This document shows, piece by piece, positions 36,401 through 44,468 of a DNA stretch of 63,118 nt (positions are counted from its first letter, which is position 1; each line of letters starts with the position of its first letter). The notes beneath the pieces are model-generated. The model had not been told where the DNA came from and did not search any database. It saw only the letters and a program-made list of their open reading frames with translations. The position numbers and the translations under genes were made by a program. Source of the DNA: Euzebya sp. Its GTDB lineage: Bacteria; Actinomycetota; Nitriliruptoria; Euzebyales; Euzebyaceae. The stretch is taken from positions 1 to 63,118 of the forward strand of contig NZ_CAXQBR010000102.1 of the NCBI RefSeq assembly GCF_964222135.1, given 5' to 3'.

Positions 36401-37430
36401 TGGCGGGCGGGTGTCCGCCGTCGTGGCCGATGCGGCCTTCACGACCCCGGGCGACGTGGGCGGCATCACCGCGGTCTCGGACGAGACGAACCGCAACGCG
36501 ACGACGTGGTCGATCGTCCTGGCGCCCGTCGGCGTGACCGAGACCACGAACCGCGTGCCGGTCGCTGAGCCGACGACGAGCTGCATCGACCTGCAGTGCC
36601 AGTTCGATGCATCCGCATCCTTCGACGTCGACGGCGAGATCGTCGACCACGTGTGGGACTTCGGGGATGGGACAACGGCATCTGGCGTGACGGCAACCCA
36701 CGCGTACGCGGCGGCTGGCGTCTACGAGGCGACCCTGACCGTCACCGACGACGACGGCGAATCGTCCATCGCGCCGTTCAAGGTCACCGTGCAGGCTCCG
36801 GCGGCCGGCATCCGGTTCATCGGGGCGTCCGGGGTGAACGACAACGCGTCGAGCTTCGAGGTCGAGGTGCCGCCCGGCACCGAGCCCGGCGACGCGATGG
36901 TGTTGGCGGTCTCCACCAACGTCGCGGCCGCCCAGGCGACCCCGCCCGCCGGGTGGACGTCGCTCGGGCGGATCGAGGACCAGTCGATGTCCACCCAGCT
37001 GTTCGCCCGCGTGGCGTCGGCCGAGGACATCGGCGGTCTCGTGCAGGTCGGCACGTCGGCGTTCACGAAGGCCGACCTGAGCCTGAGCGTGTGGGAGGGT
37101 ACCTCGCTCACGGCCCCCGTCGCCGCGGTCGGCTACGCGGTTGAGGAGGCCGACACGGCATCGCACACCACCCCCGTGCTGGAGAACCCCGTCGACGGCG
37201 GGCTCGTCGTCTCCTACTGGGCGGACAAGACGTCCGCGACCACGAACATCGCGCCACCACCGGGTCACACCACTCGGCGTCTGGGCGTCGGGTCGGGCGG
37301 CGGGCGGATCACCTCCCTGGTCGCCGACAGCGGCATCCACGCTGCGGGGCCGGTCGGCGGTGCGACGGCGACGTCCGACTCGGTCAACGGCAAGGCGACG
37401 ATGTGGACCATCGTCCTCGCGCCTCGCTAG
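33453..37430 (+). CDS. Giant secreted protein: beta-propeller, three PKD domains and two C-terminal repeat modules
   Basis: A 1325-residue exported surface protein. The signal peptide (RIRTVVLAVLTVLCTVAPLVPAAAVQ) is followed by a beta-propeller of delta-60/kelch-like repeats (about 50-640; NAIMPVGDRVIVGGSFTRI, VEAIDVSDDGTALFVGGAF, RVRDVVLSGSRVFIGG). PKD domains lie at about 653-730, 735-815 and 1033-1115 (WDFGDGTTASG, WDLGDGTTATG, WDFGDGTTASG), each with a C-x4-C pair near its start. Two related modules of about 200 residues (819-1028 and 1120-1325) begin ITFLGSSSVTDN and IRFIGASGVNDN. It has no CWB2 repeat, so its anchoring is unclear. Its place in the locus suggests it binds or displays the polysaccharide. 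Start ATG 33453. Confidence 0.9.
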   Translation: MYPSRSQTRIRTVVLAVLTVLCTVAPLVPAAAVQVPLDVLVSADPANNTPHALNGRVNAIMPVGDRVIVGGSFTRIANEGDGTPIDRPYLFAFDAATGVIDTGFNPAVNGTVEAIDVSDDGTALFVGGAFSSAGGRAQQNLAKLDAATGAADPAFDAAPSHRVRDVVLSGSRVFIGGLFWNVSGAHRSGFAAVDAVTGAVDPGVDLEFADPFGNGGVVQTMKLDVTPDGTRVVAIGNFGTVEGQPRSQIVVIEVDGPQARVSDWHTGLYAQTASNGASWCSPSFHSYMRDVDIAPDGSYMVVVTTGAYRAGRLCDSSARWELGTSGPNQTPTWVNHTGGDTLYGVAVTGEAVYIGGHNRWVNNPFAGDRQGPGAVPREGLASLDPTNGLPFSWDPGRDLGVGVFDMVTSPRGLYIGSDTDRVGRWEYHGRLAMFPSATGAPIPPAHPGPIPGQLLTGSGNALTSAAFDGTTVGTPAPIAGLDWSRVRAAMVLSGSLYTAESDGTFRVRPFDGATAGPSTSLDLRGLTSSHFPVGFLNGMAFDATRGRLYYTVQGQNRLYYRYFTPENGVFGAETFIAAEGGPLNWSNVRGLHLHGDQLYTTGTDGNLSRTSFVDDAVVPGTTTVVSGPAVGDGRTYSGRGLTVHSPSGHVGPNVPPAARATVTCVEATCRFGSTGSHDPDGILSSFSWDFGDGTTASGPGAEHTFGDGAFTVTLTVTDARGASASTTVPVSISQPPVAAFDVTCTHLECQFDASTSTDGSEITSYAWDLGDGTTATGVTAAHTYANPGTYEVVLTVTDDTGLTATTSREVNVSDALEAITFLGSSSVTDNRTSFTVEVPDSVRPGDLMVLFASFNETDQNPQPTTLPGWTSLDTVVAGRLRTSAWWRIAEVGDETRAETLSLNRYLKGDVTLLAYGGTSPTVPVAIAAGQAETEYRTEHTTPVVPSGLNEGTVVSYWADRTSGTTSWSVPAGQNVRHEGYGLGGGRVSAVVADAAFTTPGDVGGITAVSDETNRNATTWSIVLAPVGVTETTNRVPVAEPTTSCIDLQCQFDASASFDVDGEIVDHVWDFGDGTTASGVTATHAYAAAGVYEATLTVTDDDGESSIAPFKVTVQAPAAGIRFIGASGVNDNASSFEVEVPPGTEPGDAMVLAVSTNVAAAQATPPAGWTSLGRIEDQSMSTQLFARVASAEDIGGLVQVGTSAFTKADLSLSVWEGTSLTAPVAAVGYAVEEADTASHTTPVLENPVDGGLVVSYWADKTSATTNIAPPPGHTTRRLGVGSGGGRITSLVADSGIHAAGPVGGATATSDSVNGKATMWTIVLAPR

Positions 37431-37479
37431 TGGTGGACATGCCCCAGGGCGCGGGCGCTGGCCCGTCGCCCAGATCCGC

Positions 37480-39078
37480 ATGAGCGCGACGCCACCGGAC
37501 CTCCCGACCGCGGGTGACTACCTCGCCGTCCTCCGTCGCCGCTGGGCACTGATCGTCGTGTCCGTCGTGGTGGCGGGGATGGCAGCGCAGCTGTACGTCG
37601 CGGTGGTGCCCGACGAGTACGAGAGCTCCGCGACGGTGCTTGTCCGACCGATCACGCGAGATCCCCTGGAGGCGTACGACCGCGCGGGGGATCTCGTGGA
37701 CCTGCAGACCGAGCTCCAGCTGGTGACCTCCCCGTTGGTGGTGGATCGCGCGCGACCCGTCATCGGGGATGCACCGGTCGACGAGGTGCAAGAGCGGATG
37801 GCGGTCGAGGCTCCGGGCGACGCCGATGTGATGCGGATCACGTACCGGGCGCCGGGTCCGTCGCAGGCCGCCGCGGGGGCCAACGCGCTGGCCGAGGCGT
37901 ACCTCGCGGTGCGGCTCGACAGGGGCTCCGCGGCGATCTCGGGGTCCACCGACGCGATCGAGGAGCGCCTCGCCGAGCTGAGCGACGAGTTGGAGGACGT
38001 CTCGGCGACCATCGCCGCCACCGCGGACGACCCGGAGTCGCTCGACGCCATCGACGCGCAGAACCGCCGAACCCTCCTGCAGGGGCAGATCAGCTTGCTC
38101 TCCGCCGAGCTGGCACAGCGCCTGTCGACCAGCATCGACGCCGGAGAGGTCATCGCGCCGGCCGTCGAACCTGCCGCGCCCAGCAGCCCCCAACCCGTGC
38201 GCGCGATGATCGTCGCGCTGCTCGCTGGTGCGGTCCTCGGTGTCCTGGCGGCGTTCGTGCGCGACCGGTTGGACGACAACCTGCGAGATGCCGGTGTCGC
38301 CGGGCGAGCGCTGCACGCCCGCGTCCTCGCGGTCGTCCCCGGGGGAGGCGGGCTCCGCACCCGCAACCGGTCCATGGTGAACGCGTACCGGCGGCTCGCG
38401 GTCACCCTTGACGACCGGCGGCCTGACGCGCTGATCGTCGCCAGCTACGAGCCGCTCGCTGAACGCACCTCGACGGCGGTCAACCTCGCGATCACGTTGG
38501 CGGAGGAGCACCGGGTGCTGCTCGTCGACGTGCCGAGCGGACACCCGGCGGTGCAGGAGCTGCTCAACTCGAACCTCGACGCAGCCCGCCGCGGCCTGGT
38601 CGTCGAGTCGGGTGTGGGTAGGGAGATCGTGGAGCTCCACCAGCCGGCGCCCCTCCACCTGATCGCGGCGGAGTCGTCCAGTCCGGCCTCGTCGCGGTAC
38701 GGCCAGAGCAAGGGGACCATGACCGCGCTGCTCGACGTCGTCGGCGGTGCCTACGACTTCGTGATCGTGGACGCCGCCCCGCTGTCGGAGTCGACGGATG
38801 CCCTCGAGCTGCGCGAGGTGTCGAGCGGCGTCGTGTTCGCCGTCCGCGTCGGCGACACCCGCTTGTCGGACCTGGCAGAGGCGGCGGAGACCCTGGACCA
38901 GGTCGGCTTGCGGATCCTGGGCGTCGTCGTGCACACGAAGCGTCGCCGCCGGGGCAGGGTGGACAGCGGCCTGGCCCGGCAGGTCGCCGATGCAGGTGCG
39001 TCGGCGACCGGTCGGGGTGACCTCACCAGCGCTGCCGGCCGACGCGCGGGAGGGACGGCAGACGCCAGGCGGTCATGA
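37480..39078 (+). CDS. Wzz/polysaccharide co-polymerase with tyrosine-kinase-like domain lacking Walker A
   Basis: A 532-residue membrane protein controlling chain length in Wzy-dependent assembly. It has an N-terminal Wzz domain (DYLAVLRRRWALIVVSVVVAGMAAQLYVAV, then EYESSATVLVRP), a coiled-coil middle and a second helix (MIVALLAGAVLGVLAAFV). Then comes a cytoplasmic part resembling a BY-kinase/MinD fold: LIVASYEPLAERTSTAVNLAITLAEEHRVLLVDVPS and YDFVIVDAAPLSESTDALEL. The Walker A position reads LAERTST with no GK, so ATP binding is doubtful, while the Walker B-like strands remain. No Tyr cluster is seen at the C-terminus. ATG 37480; convergent with the glycosidase-like gene nine bases away. 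Confidence 0.88.
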   Translation: MSATPPDLPTAGDYLAVLRRRWALIVVSVVVAGMAAQLYVAVVPDEYESSATVLVRPITRDPLEAYDRAGDLVDLQTELQLVTSPLVVDRARPVIGDAPVDEVQERMAVEAPGDADVMRITYRAPGPSQAAAGANALAEAYLAVRLDRGSAAISGSTDAIEERLAELSDELEDVSATIAATADDPESLDAIDAQNRRTLLQGQISLLSAELAQRLSTSIDAGEVIAPAVEPAAPSSPQPVRAMIVALLAGAVLGVLAAFVRDRLDDNLRDAGVAGRALHARVLAVVPGGGGLRTRNRSMVNAYRRLAVTLDDRRPDALIVASYEPLAERTSTAVNLAITLAEEHRVLLVDVPSGHPAVQELLNSNLDAARRGLVVESGVGREIVELHQPAPLHLIAAESSSPASSRYGQSKGTMTALLDVVGGAYDFVIVDAAPLSESTDALELREVSSGVVFAVRVGDTRLSDLAEAAETLDQVGLRILGVVVHTKRRRRGRVDSGLARQVADAGASATGRGDLTSAAGRRAGGTADARRS

Positions 39079-39087
39079 CCCCGCGAC

Positions 39088-41001
39088 CTACAGCCGGGCG
39101 GTGCGCGGGTCCGCCAGCAACGCGTGGAAGGCGTGGAGCTGCGAGGGCGGCAGCTCCCAGGACCCCGTCCGCGAGTTGAGGTGGGAGTCGAACGCCGCGA
39201 GTCCGATGACACGTGCGCCAGCGCCGTCCGTCGCGGACCCGGCCGCGGCGGCGTACCAGTCGCGGACGTGCTGCGCCGCTGCCTCGTCGTCCCCCCGCAT
39301 GCCCCACTCGCCGACCGCGACGACGGTGCCCTGCTCCGCAGCCCAACGGCGGATGTCAGCCCACGTCTCCGTGAGCAGCCCACCGGGTTCGTCGCGGTAG
39401 GGGTCGATCCCGACGAAGTCGTACAGGCCCGGCTCCCACCACTCGTCGGGATCACGACCGGAGCGGGGATCCCAGGTCCAGCCCATCAGGATCAGGGACA
39501 GGGCGATGTTGTCGGTACCGAGAGCCTCCATCCGCTCGCGGACCCGCCGGTTGGCGGCTCGGTGGCCCTCCGGACCGGCCGGGTCGTCGGGGTGGTTCAC
39601 CCCTCCGCCGCCCTCGGGTTCGTGGTGCACGGTCAACCACACGGGACCGTCCAGTCCGTCGAGGTTCCTCAGCAGCTCGTCGATCTCCGCGTCCGCCGTG
39701 CCGTCGGCCATGGCTGTCCAGCCGGGCGTCTTGATCGACACCCACGGCAGCCGGCCGACGGCCAGGTCCTCGGCCGCGATGCGTGGCAGGTAGCCGTTGC
39801 GCTGATCCCAGCGGAAGAACGTGCGCCGGAGCGACAGGGGGACGCCGGCGGGCTGCTCGTGACGTTGGGTCGGGTCGCCGTTGCCCCCGACCGCAGCACC
39901 CCAGTACACGGTCCCGGGTGCCGGGTCGCCCGGGAAGGACGCCGGTTCGGCGGGATCCGGGGCCGCGCAGGTGGCAGAGGCGTGTGTGAACGCGTCCACC
40001 AGAGCCTGCGGGACCGCGGTCGTCCCGCCGACGACGACCAGTTCCGCCAGCGTGCCACACCGCTCGGCCGCCCACCGGACGGTGTCGTCGGACAGCCAGG
40101 TCCGATCGGCGGAGAGCAGGATCGGGGCCCCCAGCGCACCTGCGACGGGCGCCGCCGCCAGGTCGTCGGCGAAGTCGTCCCCCCGCACGAGGACAGCTGC
40201 GTCCCGCTCCAGTAGACCCGTCGCGGTGAAGTGCTCTGCGGCCGCCGTCGCAGTGGCGGTGCGCGTCGGCCCCGCCAGCCGCAGGACGTCCGGGCCGAGG
40301 GCCGCCACCTGGTCTGCGACGTGCTCGTCCACCGCCGCGGGACCGCCGAAGAGGATCACCTGCTCGGGCGCCAGAGCCAGAAGCGCCTCGATCGTCGCTG
40401 CGGGCAGCGATTCTGGAGCCGTGAGCAGGAGCGGCACGCGCCCGACGAACGCGGGGCCGCTCGCTGACAGGGCGTCGGGGAAGTCCTCTCCGCTGGCAAG
40501 CAGCACGGTGCGGCCACCCTCGAGGGAGGGCAGCGCACCGGTGAGGCGGACCACCTCATCTGCCACGGCCGCGGCCGTGCCGTATGTGGAGCTCCCCTCT
40601 ACGCGGGTGACATCCACGCCGTCGATGGACGCCGCGTACCGGGTGCTGAAGACCGTCTCGTCACCGACCAACGTGATCCGCTCAGCACCCAGTTCGGAGA
40701 GCGCCTCCTGGGTGACGTCGTCCATCTCGTCATCGGCGGAGAGGAGGATGGGGGCCTGGAGCGCGCCAGCCAGTGGCGCGGCGACGAGTGCTTCCTGGAA
40801 GCGGTCCGAACGCACCACGACGACGTGGTCGGTACCGTCGGGGTGCAACGAGGTGGCGACGTGCGCGGCCGTCTCGGTCCGCGTCGCCCCGCCCAGCCGC
40901 GTGACGTCCACGACCGCCCCGGCGGTCACCGGGGGAGGGGCGGACACGAGCACTGACGCGCACGCGATGAACACCGCCATGTACCTGCTTGCCAGGGTCA
41001 C
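39088..41001 (-). CDS. Secreted CWB2-repeat protein with glycoside-hydrolase-like domain
   Basis: A 637-residue exported protein, the only minus-strand gene between the leader and the distal wzz-like gene. The GTG at 41001 has GGGAG eight bases upstream; the signal peptide is MAVFIACASVLVSAPPPVTA. Three CWB2 repeats fill about 31-335 (RLGGATR, RVEGSSTYGTA, RLAGPTR, with ILLSAD, LLLTAP and ILFGGPAA segments). Residues about 345-637 form a TIM-barrel-like hydrolase, possibly GH26-related, with Glu461 (HHEPEGGGG) and Glu565 (VGEWG) as likely acid/base and nucleophile. Its hydrolase half is closely similar to the protein at 43446. A role in trimming or anchoring the polysaccharide is inferred. 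Confidence 0.85.
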   Translation of the reverse strand: MTLASRYMAVFIACASVLVSAPPPVTAGAVVDVTRLGGATRTETAAHVATSLHPDGTDHVVVVRSDRFQEALVAAPLAGALQAPILLSADDEMDDVTQEALSELGAERITLVGDETVFSTRYAASIDGVDVTRVEGSSTYGTAAAVADEVVRLTGALPSLEGGRTVLLASGEDFPDALSASGPAFVGRVPLLLTAPESLPAATIEALLALAPEQVILFGGPAAVDEHVADQVAALGPDVLRLAGPTRTATATAAAEHFTATGLLERDAAVLVRGDDFADDLAAAPVAGALGAPILLSADRTWLSDDTVRWAAERCGTLAELVVVGGTTAVPQALVDAFTHASATCAAPDPAEPASFPGDPAPGTVYWGAAVGGNGDPTQRHEQPAGVPLSLRRTFFRWDQRNGYLPRIAAEDLAVGRLPWVSIKTPGWTAMADGTADAEIDELLRNLDGLDGPVWLTVHHEPEGGGGVNHPDDPAGPEGHRAANRRVRERMEALGTDNIALSLILMGWTWDPRSGRDPDEWWEPGLYDFVGIDPYRDEPGGLLTETWADIRRWAAEQGTVVAVGEWGMRGDDEAAAQHVRDWYAAAAGSATDGAGARVIGLAAFDSHLNSRTGSWELPPSQLHAFHALLADPRTARL

Positions 41002-41106
41002 GCAGAAGCTCCCAGTCGACGACTAGTCTTCCCATCGGCGGTGGCTCGACCCGGTTTAGCGCGTGGAGTGGCGCCACGGGGAAGGTTCCGACACCGTGAT
41101 GGCCGC

Positions 41107-41112
41107 TACACT
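41107..41112 (+). promoter_or_regulatory. -10-like box TACACT upstream of the glycosyltransferase gene
   Basis: TACACT lies 37 bases before the ATG at 41150, within the divergent gap between the CWB2-glycosidase gene and the second polysaccharide operon. A TTCC-type -35 is weak. Confidence 0.4.
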
Positions 41113-41149
41113 CCGTCAGCGGACGCAGCAGACGGACGCGGGTTGAGGG

Positions 41150-42115
41150 ATGTCGACGGACACTGGAGTCAACGGGGTTCAGGACGTCGACGGGACACGC
41201 GGTCCGCGGCCGACGGTCTCGGCCGTCATCGCGACCCACGACCGGCCCCAGTTGCTGCGAGAGGCCATCGAGGGCGTGCGCGTCCAGACCTACGACGGCG
41301 TCCTCGAGTGCGTCGTGGTCTTCGACCGGAACGAGCCCGACGAGACCCTGGTGTCCGACGACCCCCGCCGACCGGTCGTCGTCCTCCGCAACGCCCGCAC
41401 CCCCGGGCTGGCGGGCGCACGCAACACCGGCGCGCTGGCTGCGAGAGGTGAGCTCCTGGCCTTCTGCGACGACGACGACGTGTGGCTGCCCGACAAGACG
41501 TCCGCGCAGGTCGACATCCTGGACGCGGAACCCGACCGCCAGGTCGTGGTCGGCGGGATGGTGATCGACTACGAGGGCGACCGCATCGAACGCGTGTGGC
41601 CCAGCGACGAGGTCACCGTCGCGGACCTGTGCCGGTCCCGCGTGCAGGACGCCCACCCCTCGACCGTCCTCGTCCGGACCACGGCGTTCACCGGTGACAT
41701 CGGTCTGGTCGACGAGGCGATCCCGGGGAGCTACGGCGAGGATCACGACTGGTTGATCCGCGCGGCGAAGGTGCACCCGCTCGCCTACGTCCGCAGGCCG
41801 CTGGCGGTGGTCGCCTGGCATCGCGCCTCCCACTTCAGCGGCCGCTGGCCGACGATGATCGAGGCGCTGGACTACCTGATCGACAAGCACCCGGAGCTGC
41901 GACAGGACAGCCGCGGGTTGGCGAACCTGCGTGGACGACAGGCCTTCGCACGAGCCGCGATGGGGGATCGGCGCGCCGCGATGCGGACAGCCTTCGAGAG
42001 CTTGCGGCTGAACCCGCTCGACCGGCGCGCCGCGGTCGCACTGGTGGTGAGCACCGGTCTCTTGTCGGTAACTCGTGCCCAGCGGATGGCGAACGCAGTC
42101 GGGAGGGGCATCTGA
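41150..42115 (+). CDS. Family 2 glycosyltransferase
   Basis: A 321-residue GT-A-fold enzyme that transfers a sugar from a nucleotide donor, probably building the repeat unit on the inner membrane face. It has TVSAVIATHDRPQLLREAIEGVRVQTY, the nucleotide-binding RNARTPGLAGARNTGALAARGELLAFCDDDDVW block with the metal-binding DDDD motif, and a C-terminal acceptor region (YGEDHDWLIRAAKVHPLAYVRRPLAVVAWHR) with the ED pair of family 2 enzymes. No initiating phosphosugar transferase is beside it. It leads the operon that runs to 48146 or beyond. Confidence 0.93.
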   Translation: MSTDTGVNGVQDVDGTRGPRPTVSAVIATHDRPQLLREAIEGVRVQTYDGVLECVVVFDRNEPDETLVSDDPRRPVVVLRNARTPGLAGARNTGALAARGELLAFCDDDDVWLPDKTSAQVDILDAEPDRQVVVGGMVIDYEGDRIERVWPSDEVTVADLCRSRVQDAHPSTVLVRTTAFTGDIGLVDEAIPGSYGEDHDWLIRAAKVHPLAYVRRPLAVVAWHRASHFSGRWPTMIEALDYLIDKHPELRQDSRGLANLRGRQAFARAAMGDRRAAMRTAFESLRLNPLDRRAAVALVVSTGLLSVTRAQRMANAVGRGI

Positions 42116-42165
42116 CCCGCGCGCACGCGCCCCGTTCCCGGTCGAGCTGGACCGGGGGGGCCTCC

Positions 42166-43449
42166 GTGGGGCGACCCGACCTTACGGGCGTGGCCCTCCC
42201 GCAGGCGTGGCCGCTGCTGATCGGCCTGGTCGGGTTCCCCGCGCTCTGGATCACCGGCCTGGCGCCGATGGCCTGGGTGGTCCTCGCGGCGCCGATGGCG
42301 GCGCACCTCGCGACCAGCCGGATCGTGAGGGTGCCCCCCGGCTTCTCGTTGCTCCTGCTGTTCCTCGGGTGGGTGCTCGTGACCGGCAGCCAGGTCGACA
42401 CCACCGGGCGGGCGATCGCGTTCACGTATCGCTGGGCGCAGTTCCTGGCTGCTGGCATCGTGCTGCTGTACGTGTACAACCTCGACCGCCGGGTCCGCAC
42501 CGGCACGGTGCTCGGCTGGCTGGCCGTCTTCTGGATCATCGTGGTCGTGGGTGGCTACCTCGGTCTGCTCCTCCCAGCCGCCACGTTGCCGAACCCCCTG
42601 CTCTCGGTCCTGCCCACCGGTGTGTCGGGCGACGAGTTCACCCGCACGCTGCTCGAACCCACCTTCGGTGCGGTCCAGAACTTCCTCGGCTACCCCATCC
42701 CGCGACCGGCAGCGCCCTTCCCCTACACCAACACCTGGGGCGCGAACTTCGCACTGCTGCTGCCCGTGGTCGCGGCGGTCCTGCTGGACCCGACGACCAG
42801 CGTCGCCCTCCGCCGTGCCCTCAAGGTCGCGATCGCGGCGGCCGCGGTGCCGGCGGTGCTGTCCCTGAACCGCGGCATGTGGCTGAGCATCGGGGTCTGG
42901 CTGGCCTTCATGTTGTCCCAGCGCTCGACGCCCAGGGTCCGACGCGCTGCGGGGATCTTCGCGTTGGTGCTGGCGCTCGCGCTGGTCTTCGGCAGCTTCA
43001 CGCCCCTCGGCGACGTGGTGCGAGATCGTCTCGACACACCGCACAGCAACAACGCGCGCAGCGATGTCGCGGCTGGGACCATCGAGGCGATCGCCGAGTC
43101 GCCGCTGCTGGGCTACGGGGCGCCGAGGCCCTACGAGGGACCCGGCATCCGGCCACCGCTCGGGACGCAGGGCCAGCTCTGGTACATCGTGTTCGCGCAC
43201 GGGATCCCATCTCTGGTCCTGTTCCTCGCCTTCCTCGCGATCCTCTACCTCCGGTCGAGGCCAGCCGAGTGCCCGCAGACGGGCGTGTGGATGCGGAGCA
43301 TGCTCATCGTCCTGGGGGTGCTGCTGCCGATCTACGACGTCGAGGGCGTCCCGATGACGTTGGTCTTCGTGGTCGCGGGCCTGGCGATGCGGGAGGCGCG
43401 CTCCTCCCGGGTTCCCGTCCCCACCGGCGTCGGGGACGGATCCCCGTGA
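42166..43449 (+). CDS. O-antigen polymerase/ligase-like membrane protein (Wzy type)
   Basis: A multi-spanning protein of 427 residues expected to polymerise repeat units outside the membrane. About ten hydrophobic segments and a large external loop (about 135-190, including YPIPRPAAPFPYTNTWGANFALLLPVV) match the Wzy_C/O-antigen ligase family, and SLNRGMWLSIGVWLAF contains the NRG motif typical of these proteins. GTG 42166 is used; the frame is open upstream to a CTG at 42112 that overlaps the previous stop codon and has GGGAGGGG just before it. Its stop overlaps the next gene's GTG start. Confidence 0.85.
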   Translation: MGRPDLTGVALPQAWPLLIGLVGFPALWITGLAPMAWVVLAAPMAAHLATSRIVRVPPGFSLLLLFLGWVLVTGSQVDTTGRAIAFTYRWAQFLAAGIVLLYVYNLDRRVRTGTVLGWLAVFWIIVVVGGYLGLLLPAATLPNPLLSVLPTGVSGDEFTRTLLEPTFGAVQNFLGYPIPRPAAPFPYTNTWGANFALLLPVVAAVLLDPTTSVALRRALKVAIAAAAVPAVLSLNRGMWLSIGVWLAFMLSQRSTPRVRRAAGIFALVLALALVFGSFTPLGDVVRDRLDTPHSNNARSDVAAGTIEAIAESPLLGYGAPRPYEGPGIRPPLGTQGQLWYIVFAHGIPSLVLFLAFLAILYLRSRPAECPQTGVWMRSMLIVLGVLLPIYDVEGVPMTLVFVVAGLAMREARSSRVPVPTGVGDGSP

Positions 43450-44468
43450 CCCGCACCGTCGTCGCGCTGCTGGCGATGGGGGTGGCGTTGGCCGCGGTGG
43501 CGGCGGTCAGCCCGGTCGGCCCCCCCTCCAAGGTGGCGGCCGTGCAGTGGGTCGCTCTCGGACCGCCCCGGGACGACCCGCCGCCCGGGACTCCTGGAGG
43601 TGCAGCCACGACGGCGACCTATCCCGGTCGACCGGACCCCGGGACGCTCTGGTGGGGCGCTGCCGTGGGTGGCAACGCGGACCCGGCGACGCGTCACGAG
43701 CAACCCACCGGGCTGCCCCTGTCGCTGCGTCGCACCTTCTACCGGTGGGACCAGCGCACGTCGACGTTGGTCCCAGCGGTCCGAGCTGATCTCTCCGCAG
43801 GCCGCTTGCCGTGGGTGTCGATCAAGCCCCCCGGCTGGGCGGAGGTGGCCGACGGGCTCCACGACCCGGCCATCGACGAGCTGCTGCTCGAGCTCGAGGC
43901 CACCGGGGGACCGGTGTGGCTGACGGTCCACCACGAGCCGGAGGGCGGCGGCGGGGTGAACGCCCCGGATGACCCCGCCGGGCCGGCTGGGCACGTCGCG
44001 ATGAACCGCCACATCCGCGAGCGCATGGACCTCCTGGGCATCCAGGACGTCGCGCTGGTGCTGATCCTGATGGACTGGACGTGGGATCCGAGGTCGGGTC
44101 GCGACGTGGAGGAGTGGTGGGAACCCGGCATCTACGACGTCCTGGGTGTCGACGTGTACCGCGACGAGCCGGTGTCCTTGGTCACGGACAACTGGTTGGA
44201 GATCAGGCGTTGGGCTGGCGAGCAGGGCATCGACGTCGCCGTCGGGGAGTGGGGGTTCCGGGGGATGGACGCGACGGCAGGCCAGCACGTGCGGGAGTGG
44301 TACGAGCATGCGGCCGCCTCCCACGACGACGGCCTCGGCGCCCGGGTCGTCGCGATGGCGGCCTTCGACTCCGGGCTGAACGCCCCCACCGGGTCGTGGG
44401 AGCTGCGCGGCGCGCAGCTGGCGACGTTCCACGAGCTCCTCGCCGATGCCCGGACAGCCCGGCTGTGA
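43446..44468 (+). CDS. Exported glycoside-hydrolase-like protein, paralog of the CWB2 glycosidase
   Basis: A 340-residue protein with an N-terminal signal or anchor (VVALLAMGVALAAVAAVSPVG) and a hydrolase-like domain (about 60-340). It shares long blocks with the C-terminal half of the protein at 39088: WGAAVGGN, LPLSLRRTF, RWDQR, GRLPWVSIK, WLTVHHEPEGGGGVN, WTWDPRSGRD, EWWEPG, VGEWG. Putative catalytic residues are Glu164 and Glu268. It lacks the CWB2 repeats, so it should be soluble or membrane-held rather than wall-bound. It may cut or transfer the locus polysaccharide; the fold assignment to GH26 or a relative is by motif only. Confidence 0.82.
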   Translation: MTRTVVALLAMGVALAAVAAVSPVGPPSKVAAVQWVALGPPRDDPPPGTPGGAATTATYPGRPDPGTLWWGAAVGGNADPATRHEQPTGLPLSLRRTFYRWDQRTSTLVPAVRADLSAGRLPWVSIKPPGWAEVADGLHDPAIDELLLELEATGGPVWLTVHHEPEGGGGVNAPDDPAGPAGHVAMNRHIRERMDLLGIQDVALVLILMDWTWDPRSGRDVEEWWEPGIYDVLGVDVYRDEPVSLVTDNWLEIRRWAGEQGIDVAVGEWGFRGMDATAGQHVREWYEHAAASHDDGLGARVVAMAAFDSGLNAPTGSWELRGAQLATFHELLADARTARL

